This document shows, one piece after another, positions 6,802 through 13,833 of a DNA stretch of 14,607 nucleotides (positions are counted from its first letter, which is position 1; each line of letters opens with the position of its first letter). Location of the stretch: assembly GCA_016763815.1 (NCBI GenBank), contig JAESTB010000610.1:1-14607 (forward strand), read 5' to 3'. A model generated the notes under the pieces. The model had not been told where the DNA came from and made no database searches. It was given only the letters and a program-made list of their open reading frames with translations. This DNA comes from Arenicella sp. Its GTDB lineage: Bacteria; Pseudomonadota; Gammaproteobacteria; Arenicellales; Arenicellaceae. Position numbers and translations under genes: made by a program.

Positions 6802-9291
6802 CTAGGCTCCTTTTTTAATAATCAGTGCATAGCAATTACCACCTTCTGACATACCGGTCACAAGCGCATATTTAATGTCTATTTCAAGCGCATTTGCGGT
6901 GACATAATTTAATCCTGCGACTGAAAACTCAGTGGTATTTAGTATTGGATAAACTATATTGTCTTTAAAACCATGAATCACGCCAGCTAAATTAAGTAAG
7001 CCACCAGATGCTTCAACGAAGCCAAAGTAACCGTTGTAGTTGGTAAGCGGAGCCGACTGGCTATGATCACCCAGCGCGAGCTTAATACCATTAAGCTCCA
7101 TATTTGTAGCATACTTACCAGCCCAAGTGGTGCCACACACCATATCAATATCTTGCGCCGATAAATTAGCTTCTGTTAACGCCATGTTGATAGCATCCGC
7201 CATCGTCTGTGGCGTGCTATTTTGACTAAAATAAATGTGATCACAACATCGACCATAACCCATGATCTCAGCATAAATATGCGCGCCACGCTCAATAGCA
7301 TTATCATGCGACTCTAAGAAGACACAAGCCGCCCCTTCACCCATAACGTAGCCTTTGTCATCCTTGGCATAGACATGATAACTATTATCGGTATCGTCAT
7401 AACTGAATCCCTCATTGCCGAATGACATCAAAGGTGCAAGTCCTGGGCCGTCTTCGTCAGCCGCCCCTGCCAGCATATAATCTTGCAAATTTTGGCGAAT
7501 CACTTCGTAACCCTGAAAAACAGCACCAAAGCCGGCGTTAACACCCGAAGAAAGCGTGGTGTTATAGCCTTTTATCCCTTTCGCGATAGCACACTGAGTC
7601 GCGATTGAGTTCATCAATGACATGGCGAATTCACTGGTACGAACATTGTTAGGGTCCGGCGCTAAGCTTTCACATAGACGGGAAATAGTATTGGTTGGCC
7701 CTTTTGAAATGCCCATGATCATGCCAATTTCTTCTCGAGCGGTTTTCACCACTTTATAATCAGCCGATTTAAGTGCCTGCTCCAAGGCGACTAAGGCGTA
7801 TAGCGAAATATTATTGAGTTTCTTTGCATCAATACTACGTAATATTTTACGTGCATTAAATGGCTTGACCATATGCGAGCGATAATGCAGCATTTTATTT
7901 TCATCTAGCGGCAACTGCTTAGCTTCTTCACTTTCTAACTCAACCTTCATTTCGCGCGGAACGGGTATCGCACCACCGTCGGTAAAACCTGATGCAAATT
8001 CGCTATTGCTGGTACCCATTGAGCTAACGCTACCGATGCCGGTAATAACAACACGTTGCGGATTAAACTCTGTTTGTTTGATCGTGCCTGGTTTAGTAGA
8101 AACAACTAAACATGAATTATTACCACCAAAGGCATAATTATTTTTTAGAAAAACATTTACATCTTTCTCACGAAAATCATTCGGCACATAGTCTATATCG
8201 GCATAGGTACGTGCTACGCCAAAATTTAATGTCGGCAGTATTTTCTTTTCGGGCAGTGTCACTAAACAGGCTATTAATTCCAAAATACCGGCCGAGCCGA
8301 TGTTATGCCCGAAATAAGATTTAGTTGAACTAATAGGTGGCGTAGTACCTTCTCCAAATAACTTTTTAATCGCTAAGGTTTCAGAACGATCATTTGCATC
8401 CGTACCGGTGCCGTGTGCATTTACGTAATCAATATCTTCAGGTTTGAGACCGGCGTTTTCAATAGCGGTACGCATAGCCCAAGATGAGCCAACCGCTTTA
8501 GGGTCTGGTGCAGTTTCATGATAGGCATCGCTGCTAGTAGCATAACCGAGTAATTCACCGTAAATTTTTGCACCACGGGCTTTAGCATGCTCATACTCCT
8601 CAACAATAACCGCACCGGCACCTTCACCAATCGACATGCCCGGTTGGTTAGAATAAGGTGTGCAAGGGCCATCAGCCATCGCTTTAAGTGCGTAGAAACC
8701 TGCAAATGTCGGGATATAGAGAGGCTCAGAACCAAGTGCCATCATCACATCGCCCTTATTATTTTGAATAGCATCAAATGCTAAGCCAATGGCATTTGGA
8801 CTTGCAGTGCATGCTGTTGCTACTAACTCATAACCGCCACCAAGTTTCAGTAACGAGGCGACTAATGGGCAAATACTGGCATAACTACCTGAGTACTTAA
8901 CCATGTCTAAATTGGTTTCCTCAGGCTTGTTCATAATGAAGGGGAGGTAAGCTTCAGTTCCCGCGGCGGAAACACCCACCATCAAGCCCATTTTTTTCTT
9001 CAAATCACTGTCAAGTAAACCACCGTCTTCAAGCGCTTCACGCCCCACACGATAACCCCATAAAGCCCCTTTATCTAACTTAGTGATCAAGTCAGGATCT
9101 AAACCTGGGTAGTCAACCTCACCCTTGATTTCAGATGCGTACGCACCTGCAAAATATTCACTATAGATTTCGCTTGGTTTAATGCCTACTTTCTTATCTA
9201 GCAGGCCTTGTTTAAATTCAGGAACATTTCGACCAATTGAGGACAAAACCCCCATTCCTGTAATCACTACTCGTTTGCGTATATTGGTCAT
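6802..9291 (-). CDS. Fused ketosynthase-chain length factor (KS-CLF), copy 2
   Basis: 829 residues with the same two-unit plan as the gene at 1182-3719. The first unit (about 6-400) has a complete active site: C161 in TACTAS, H293 in NAHGTGTDAN, and K324/H329 in KSYFGHN. The second unit starts near residue 413 (VVITGIGSVSS). In it the Cys position reads SSGVNAG (Val584), HGTGT is CGTTWAG, and GH is GF, so it is a chain-length-factor-like, non-condensing unit. The two fusions share long identical stretches (for example ALWGY/TLWGY, the TACTAS and AMADGPC regions, and NNYAFGGNN). They differ throughout, so they are old paralogs from duplication of an already fused gene, not a recent or artefactual repeat. 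It is the first of the condensing-enzyme genes, separated from the GcvT-like gene by 76 bases that hold a hairpin. ATG 9291 has a TTAGGTG ribosome site. Confidence 0.94.
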   Translation of the reverse strand: MTNIRKRVVITGMGVLSSIGRNVPEFKQGLLDKKVGIKPSEIYSEYFAGAYASEIKGEVDYPGLDPDLITKLDKGALWGYRVGREALEDGGLLDSDLKKKMGLMVGVSAAGTEAYLPFIMNKPEETNLDMVKYSGSYASICPLVASLLKLGGGYELVATACTASPNAIGLAFDAIQNNKGDVMMALGSEPLYIPTFAGFYALKAMADGPCTPYSNQPGMSIGEGAGAVIVEEYEHAKARGAKIYGELLGYATSSDAYHETAPDPKAVGSSWAMRTAIENAGLKPEDIDYVNAHGTGTDANDRSETLAIKKLFGEGTTPPISSTKSYFGHNIGSAGILELIACLVTLPEKKILPTLNFGVARTYADIDYVPNDFREKDVNVFLKNNYAFGGNNSCLVVSTKPGTIKQTEFNPQRVVITGIGSVSSMGTSNSEFASGFTDGGAIPVPREMKVELESEEAKQLPLDENKMLHYRSHMVKPFNARKILRSIDAKKLNNISLYALVALEQALKSADYKVVKTAREEIGMIMGISKGPTNTISRLCESLAPDPNNVRTSEFAMSLMNSIATQCAIAKGIKGYNTTLSSGVNAGFGAVFQGYEVIRQNLQDYMLAGAADEDGPGLAPLMSFGNEGFSYDDTDNSYHVYAKDDKGYVMGEGAACVFLESHDNAIERGAHIYAEIMGYGRCCDHIYFSQNSTPQTMADAINMALTEANLSAQDIDMVCGTTWAGKYATNMELNGIKLALGDHSQSAPLTNYNGYFGFVEASGGLLNLAGVIHGFKDNIVYPILNTTEFSVAGLNYVTANALEIDIKYALVTGMSEGGNCYALIIKKGA
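6807..6812 (-). promoter_or_regulatory. Strong ribosome binding site for a TTG start
   Basis: AAGGAG on the minus strand, 6 bases before TTG 6800 and inside the final codons of the upstream KS-CLF gene. It is the main reason to accept the rare TTG initiation codon for the free KS. Confidence 0.7.
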
Positions 9292-9332
9292 GGTACACCT
9301 AAATTTTTACTCGATGAAAATGATCAATTAAA

Positions 9333-9359
9333 GCCAGCAGATCACCCTAGTCTGCTGGC
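9333..9359 (-). terminator. Intra-operon hairpin, possible attenuator or processing site
   Basis: A 9-bp perfect inverted repeat (GCCAGCAGA 9333-9341 against TCTGCTGGC 9351-9359, nine-base loop) lies in the only sizeable gap inside the operon. In the transcribed minus direction it is followed by TTTAATTG, a weak T-tract. It may partly terminate transcription or protect the 3' end of the upstream message, so that ACP and tailoring enzymes are made in excess of the large KS-CLF proteins. Confidence 0.5.
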
Positions 9360-9367
9360 CTTAATCA

Positions 9368-10546
9368 TTAGGCTTCCGCTTGTTTTGCTTCAAGTTGCTC
9401 TAGCATATTGCGGAATTTATCGGGGTTCACGAAGCTGTTTTCATTCGGATTAATCAGCATGCTGTGATTGTTGATAAATGGTGTAGCGGTGGTATTAACC
9501 TTGAACTCAACGCCGTCAGTCGTTTTAATCGCGTAAGCATCAATGCCAGCATAAGCATATGCCTCATCGATCAAGGCCTGCGCAATCATTTTTTTCAAAC
9601 TGGGGGAGTACCTGCATGCGACTAACTTGCCAATTTCCTCACCACCACAAACAACAGAATCTCCGACACAAATGGCTTCTATTTCGCCTTCCTGCTGTAG
9701 CACCACACCAATGATTTTTTTGCTAAGCGCTTCATCACGTTTTTCTAGTAATCGCTCCCGACCCAAGAATTCATCTTTGTCGTAGCGTACCATCCACTGC
9801 AATTGCAATTCACGAGGGTCGCGAGAAACACTACCGCTACCGGTTGGCGAGAAGTAAGGGTTTTCTAAGCGAGTCAGTTCATGTAACGCCAAGCCAGCTT
9901 TTACTAATTCGTATCGCACACCTTTTTCTTCAATTTCTTTCCATAGCGCTTCGGCGTCCGCTACCGGCAAAATAACTTTATAGCTAAATTCGCCATGCTT
10001 ACCCGCTCGGAATATATAGGTGTCATCGTCTAAAGCAATAAACCCTAAGAAAGGAATACCAATGACATCCATGCCGTAGATTTCTTGCGCAAGTTCCCAG
10101 CTATAAGGGCCCTCCATTGCAACAATTGCATGAGACTGAGTTAACGATGTCATTTCTACGTCTTCAAACTCACCCATACGATCTTTAAATAAGTTCATTA
10201 GAGTCGCATCGTCCAAATGCTCAGATAGCACCACATAGCTATCATCATCATTCATGACGTAAACATCAGTAATTATGCTTCCATCTAGATCTAGTAGCAC
10301 CGTGTAGAGTGTCTGCTCGTCACGGATTTCAGCGACATCACCGGCAACCGCTAGGTCAAGCACGTCAAACGCTTCTTCACCCTCAATTTTTAATTTGCTG
10401 TAATGGCTATAATCTGACAACGCGACATTATGGCGAAGTGCGGTGTACTCTTTATCTAGATCGTTGTATTGCTTGGGTACTTCAATACCGTTAACGCTGG
10501 TTAGTTCTTTTGCGTGTTGCTTATGTAATGCTAATAATCCGTTCAT
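9368..10546 (-). CDS. GcvT-fold (aminomethyltransferase-like) protein
   Basis: 392 residues covering the full two-domain GcvT architecture: an N-terminal folate-binding domain (about 1-250) and a C-terminal barrel domain (about 275-370, with LGRERLLEKR and YSPSLKKMIAQALI). Relative to glycine cleavage T-protein it keeps SDYSHYSKLKI (for FDVSHM), Tyr81, an Asp at 94 in GSIITDVYV (from GGxxDDLIV), Glu186 in GKHGEFSYK (for GYTGEDGFE) and the RLE at 226-228. The Asn expected near 108 (VVNA) is Ser in VVLSEH. Much of the folate pocket therefore seems retained with changes. GcvH and GcvP are absent in the window, and the gene sits 13 bases after the ACP gene, so glycine cleavage is unlikely. The family also includes DmdA and LigM demethylases and the Fe-S factor YgfZ. 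A folate-linked one-carbon or substrate-modifying step on the acyl product is my inference; the actual reaction is unknown. Confidence 0.85.
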   Translation of the reverse strand: MNGLLALHKQHAKELTSVNGIEVPKQYNDLDKEYTALRHNVALSDYSHYSKLKIEGEEAFDVLDLAVAGDVAEIRDEQTLYTVLLDLDGSIITDVYVMNDDDSYVVLSEHLDDATLMNLFKDRMGEFEDVEMTSLTQSHAIVAMEGPYSWELAQEIYGMDVIGIPFLGFIALDDDTYIFRAGKHGEFSYKVILPVADAEALWKEIEEKGVRYELVKAGLALHELTRLENPYFSPTGSGSVSRDPRELQLQWMVRYDKDEFLGRERLLEKRDEALSKKIIGVVLQQEGEIEAICVGDSVVCGGEEIGKLVACRYSPSLKKMIAQALIDEAYAYAGIDAYAIKTTDGVEFKVNTTATPFINNHSMLINPNENSFVNPDKFRNMLEQLEAKQAEA

Positions 10547-10559
10547 CGTATTCTCTTGG

Positions 10560-10871
10560 TTAAGCGGCTTCGGCAGCAGCGGCTTCGGTTGCGCGTTTGC
10601 GCTCTAAAATAAAATCAACCAATTGGTTGATGTTGCGCATGAATGAAGGGTCTGTGCCTTCTTCTACTTTTATACCGAAGCTCATATCCAGCATCACAAC
10701 CACTTCAGTTGCATCTACGCTATCTAGCTTCAATCCGCTACCAAAAAGCGGGGTGTCCTCGTCAATATCTTGAGGCTCTTGGTATAGATTTAGACGTTCA
10801 ATTAAAACTTTTTTAACTTCGTCTATTACGATATTGCGTTCATCAATAGTATTTTTAAGTGCTTCTTGCAT
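10560..10871 (-). CDS. Acyl carrier protein
   Basis: A 103-residue acidic four-helix carrier protein. The phosphopantetheine site is Ser51 in GLKLDSVDATEVV, matching the DSL/DSV motif, and the preceding IDEDTPLFGSGL and following FGIKVEEG are typical of ACPs. It is longer than AcpP (about 78 residues), with roughly ten extra N-terminal residues and an alanine-rich tail after residue 93 that may be a flexible end. It is the only carrier protein in the window and presumably holds the growing chain for all the KS, reductase and dehydratase proteins. It should be activated by the AcpS-like enzyme of the same operon. ATG 10871 follows a strong AGGAG site at good spacing, consistent with high expression. 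Confidence 0.95.
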   Translation of the reverse strand: MQEALKNTIDERNIVIDEVKKVLIERLNLYQEPQDIDEDTPLFGSGLKLDSVDATEVVVMLDMSFGIKVEEGTDPSFMRNINQLVDFILERKRATEAAAAEAA

Positions 10872-10893
10872 GATACTTCTCCTGATTAGTTGC

Positions 10894-11523
10894 TTAGTTA
10901 GATTCTTCTTTTGATAATTTGTCTTCTAGAATGCCAAAACCGCTAGTATGTTGTCGCCAGTTCGACATCCGACCGGAACATACGATTTTCCGACCAACGC
11001 GAGCTTCAACATTAAAATGATTAAAACCCGCACCATCGACCAAAAACATTTCACTGGTGATTTCTAATACGTCACCGGGGTAAACGACACCACGAAACTT
11101 GAGATCCTGTGACGCTAAGAACCCCATTAAATTTTCGTTACTTCGCTGCACTCTCTCCACTCCTTCAGGGCTACAAATCGCCGCTTTAAGATCATGCAAG
11201 TCCTCTAAATCGTCACCTGTTTCGGCTTGATAGTCGTCGATGAATTTAAGTATCACATTCATGTATTCACTTGTTTGACCGAATGTTTCAGCAATTAAAA
11301 CACCGGGCATCACAGGGAAACCAGGAAAATGGCCAGCAAAATGTGGCTCGTTCGCGGCTACCACTTTAATACTGGTTATTTTTGGTCGGTCACCATTTTT
11401 AAAATTAACTATCTTGTCAACCATCATGAATGGCAGGCGAAACATTGCTAACTTTTGCAGCATGAAAGCCTCAAGAAGAACAAAGTCCTTGGCGACTCTT
11501 TTTTTACGATTTATCGTTGTCAT
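10894..11523 (-). CDS. FabZ-like 3-hydroxyacyl-ACP dehydratase with insertion
   Basis: A hotdog-fold dehydratase. The active-site segment reads NEPHFAGHFPGFPVMPG, with catalytic His65, followed by VLIAETFGQ with catalytic Glu79, which matches FabZ closely. It would remove water from 3-hydroxyacyl-ACP after the ketoreductase step. At 209 residues it is longer than FabZ (about 150): there is an N-terminal extension of about 20 residues and an additional, mostly acidic segment at about residues 88-132, between the central helix and the GVVYPGD strand. That insertion lies near the mouth of the hotdog dimer, so it could shape chain length or partner choice (inference). The C-terminus is also extended (after SGRMSNW). 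ATG 11523 lies 15 bases after the ketoreductase stop, with an AAGG ribosome site. Confidence 0.92.
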   Translation of the reverse strand: MTTINRKKRVAKDFVLLEAFMLQKLAMFRLPFMMVDKIVNFKNGDRPKITSIKVVAANEPHFAGHFPGFPVMPGVLIAETFGQTSEYMNVILKFIDDYQAETGDDLEDLHDLKAAICSPEGVERVQRSNENLMGFLASQDLKFRGVVYPGDVLEITSEMFLVDGAGFNHFNVEARVGRKIVCSGRMSNWRQHTSGFGILEDKLSKEESN

Positions 11524-11538
11524 AAAATACCTTTTTCC

Positions 11539-12297
11539 TTAACGCATTATTAAGCCACCGTCGACCACAATAGTTTGGCCAACGATATAACTTGAATCTT
11601 CTGATGCTAAAAACGAAATTACTTTTGCAACTTCACTTGGGCGACCCAAACGATTAACAGGGATCCCTGATAAGGTTTGCTTCATGATGTTACGCGGGAT
11701 ACGTTTAACCATGTTTGATTCGATTAAACCTGGTGCAATAGTATTAACACGAATATTTTTAGGCGCGAGTTCGGCCGCAATAGTACGACCAAAAGCAATA
11801 ACAGCACCTTTAGAAGAACTGTAATTAGCCTGACCAAATGAATTGGTAACACCCGCAATAGAAGAGATATTAATAACCGCGCCGGAGCGATTGCGATACA
11901 TATTGTCAACCGCCGCTTTGGTGCAATAAAAAGTACCAAATAAGTTTGTTTGAACAACTTCTTCAAACTCTTCATCTTTCATTGATAGGAATAAATTATC
12001 TTTGTAAATACCCGCATTGTTAACCAGAATATCAATGCGACCTTCAGCTTCAATTATGTGCTCCATTAACACTTTGACTTGCTGCTTATCTTTAATATTG
12101 CATTGCTTCGCAAAGACTTCTTTACCATCGTTCTGGAGCTCAGAAACAACCTGATCTGCCTGCTCTCTCGAACTGTTATAGGTGAAATACACTCGACAAC
12201 CTTGCCCAGCCAACTCTTTAATTGCCGCTTGACCGATGTCACCGCTGCCGCCCGTAATTAAGGCAACTTTGCCTTCTAGATCTTCATACCTTGCCAT
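11539..12297 (-). CDS. fabG: FabG-like 3-oxoacyl-ACP reductase
   Basis: A 252-residue classical SDR with all ketoreductase signatures: the glycine loop TGGSGDIG (15-22), NNAG (93-96), active-site Ser146 in INISSIAG, and Tyr159/Lys163 in ANYSSSKGAV, the canonical YxxxK spacing. Length and the C-terminal GQTIVVDGG are normal for FabG. It should reduce 3-oxoacyl-ACP made by the KS enzymes with NADPH. Its neighbours (AcpS upstream with a 15-base gap, dehydratase downstream) put it in the dedicated synthase and not in the housekeeping fab cluster. ATG 12297 is preceded by GGAG at good spacing. fabG is a family label here; the true substrate is the pathway intermediate. Confidence 0.94.
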   Translation of the reverse strand: MARYEDLEGKVALITGGSGDIGQAAIKELAGQGCRVYFTYNSSREQADQVVSELQNDGKEVFAKQCNIKDKQQVKVLMEHIIEAEGRIDILVNNAGIYKDNLFLSMKDEEFEEVVQTNLFGTFYCTKAAVDNMYRNRSGAVINISSIAGVTNSFGQANYSSSKGAVIAFGRTIAAELAPKNIRVNTIAPGLIESNMVKRIPRNIMKQTLSGIPVNRLGRPSEVAKVISFLASEDSSYIVGQTIVVDGGLIMR

Positions 12298-12312
12298 GAT
12301 TACTCCGTTAAT

Positions 12313-12771
12313 TTAAATTCGACACAACATCACAACGGCGACTGCACTTTCGCCTTCGTGGCTAATAGAAACATGAGAATAGTTCACACTCTTCTCTTGC
12401 ATAAGCTGCTGAAATCTACCAGAGAGTTTCAGCAATGGTCGGCCATCTTTACCCGATTGAAGTTCAATATCTTTAAATGAAATTGAATATCGAAACCCCG
12501 TACCTAGTGCTTTTACGGCCGATTCTTTAGCCGCCCAACAAGCACTGTAACGCTCGAATTTTTTCTCTGCGCTCTCGCAATACTCTTGTTCATTTTTGCT
12601 ATAAACAAAATTCAAAAACCGTTCACCACTCCGATTTATGGCCAGTTTGATTCGTTCAACTGAGGCGATGTCAACTCCCACACCATAGACACCGCTGCTC
12701 ACTTGTGGCGGCAACTCGGTGAGCATATCGGCAACCGATAGCTCTGTCTCTGTCACCAGTACGCGCGTCAT
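12313..12771 (-). CDS. AcpS-type holo-ACP synthase (4'-phosphopantetheinyl transferase)
   Basis: 152 residues. The AcpS metal-binding Asp is D34 in YGVGVDIASVERI, and the second motif WAAKESAVKALGTG (79-92) supplies Glu83 and Lys87. VSISHEG (134-140) is the third typical motif. It transfers phosphopantetheine from CoA to the ACP serine, so the operon carries its own activator. Compared with AcpS (about 126 residues, beginning right at the first motif) there is an extra N-terminal stretch of about 28 residues. A later ATG at residue 16 is possible, but ATG 12771 overlaps the stop of the membrane protein gene in an ATGA arrangement, which favours it through translational coupling. Confidence 0.93.
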   Translation of the reverse strand: MTRVLVTETELSVADMLTELPPQVSSGVYGVGVDIASVERIKLAINRSGERFLNFVYSKNEQEYCESAEKKFERYSACWAAKESAVKALGTGFRYSISFKDIELQSGKDGRPLLKLSGRFQQLMQEKSVNYSHVSISHEGESAVAVVMLCRI

Positions 12772-13832
12772 ACTAGAACTTCTTCTGAGTGACCTATATC
12801 CATGTAGCCTTGCTGTAAGTCTGCTCTGCCATGATATCGAGCAACTTGCTTTATAGCGTTGATCAGCATGCTGTTTCGTAAGTAGATATAGCTAGCAAGC
12901 CAAATGATTTGTGCGCTAAATAAAAACAGGTAAAACCAGTTCTCATAGCTTTTCATAAAGACTGTGGCTAACACTATTTGTATTGCAATCAGCAACAGCC
13001 ACCAAGCTAATAAAGAAAATTTCTTAACTTTATAAATGTCCTTTATGTCCTTTTTATTAAACTGGAGTTCAATCTCTTCAAGATCGGTAATTTTCATTAG
13101 TTTTGAATTCAAACCGCCAATGACATGACTCATTGGGTTTGAATGCGCACTCAACAACATTAAAAGCGTGGTAATCGATATGGTCACTAGCATCGTCACC
13201 CAAGCCACATCAAACGATGCCTCTTGGATGGAATTTAACGGGCTAATAATGGCAAAATTTAATAATAAAAAACAAAAGGCTTCAGGGTATATGTAGAATT
13301 TTTTGACATATTCTTGCATAGAAAAATGCTGACAATCTGACTCTTCAAATGCATAGGAGCGATAAAACGTATCAGCCGCTATCAGTAGAACAAAAAACAA
13401 TATAAGCGGAAAAATAAACGACCCTATTATCCATAAGATAGATAAATGAAGGCTAAATGCATAAGGCACCAAGTAATAAGATACGACGAAAATAAGGCTA
13501 GATGAGAATATCGCGAGGCTTAAAGACACTCTAAAAGGTCGCTCTAAATAAGCTCTATAAGTGGCTTTACCACTCATGTTTTTCTTATCGTTACTATCTA
13601 CTCTAAACTTACTGGCATAGATGGCATAAGGCCACATGCCCCACAAATCCTTTGTCATGCGGAAAGCCCCAGTAAAGCACAATGCGGTAAAAAACAAAGA
13701 AACACTTAAAACATCACTTTCATTTACTCGCAGTGCTAACAAACCCACTAGTGCAGCCGCGATCGAAGCATAAATAAACGCCGGGATTAGAGCGGAAAAG
13801 AGTAAGTAAACTCGATAAGGCATGGCCGCCAT
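12768..13832 (-). CDS. Unrecognised polytopic membrane protein
   Basis: 354 residues from ATG 13832. An in-frame ATG at 13856 lies inside the transacylase gene, but GGAGGT (13837-13842) sits 4 bases before 13832, so I take the shorter form. About eight hydrophobic segments are visible, near residues 10-34, 41-57, 102-124, 130-155, 183-198, 208-228, 273-292 and 298-318. A charged loop lies at about 75-100, and a longer polar, acidic/basic stretch at about 230-272. No signature of RND, MFS, ABC or acyltransferase families could be identified, and no function is claimed. Its position, 1 base after the transacylase stop and overlapping the AcpS gene by 4 bases, makes it an integral member of the synthase operon. 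Export, membrane insertion of the product, or docking of the synthase at the membrane are candidate roles. Confidence 0.8.
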   Translation of the reverse strand: MAAMPYRVYLLFSALIPAFIYASIAAALVGLLALRVNESDVLSVSLFFTALCFTGAFRMTKDLWGMWPYAIYASKFRVDSNDKKNMSGKATYRAYLERPFRVSLSLAIFSSSLIFVVSYYLVPYAFSLHLSILWIIGSFIFPLILFFVLLIAADTFYRSYAFEESDCQHFSMQEYVKKFYIYPEAFCFLLLNFAIISPLNSIQEASFDVAWVTMLVTISITTLLMLLSAHSNPMSHVIGGLNSKLMKITDLEEIELQFNKKDIKDIYKVKKFSLLAWWLLLIAIQIVLATVFMKSYENWFYLFLFSAQIIWLASYIYLRNSMLINAIKQVARYHGRADLQQGYMDIGHSEEVLV

Positions 13833-13833
13833 A

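Noticed and set aside
1182..9291. Assembly artefact or recent duplication behind the two long KS genes
   Set aside because: The proteins differ throughout, in both halves and at the replaced active-site positions, so they are diverged paralogs and not a copied segment.
9368..10546. A true glycine cleavage T-protein
   Set aside because: No gcvH or gcvP is adjacent, the conserved Asn near 108 is changed, and the flanking genes are ACP and KS-CLF.
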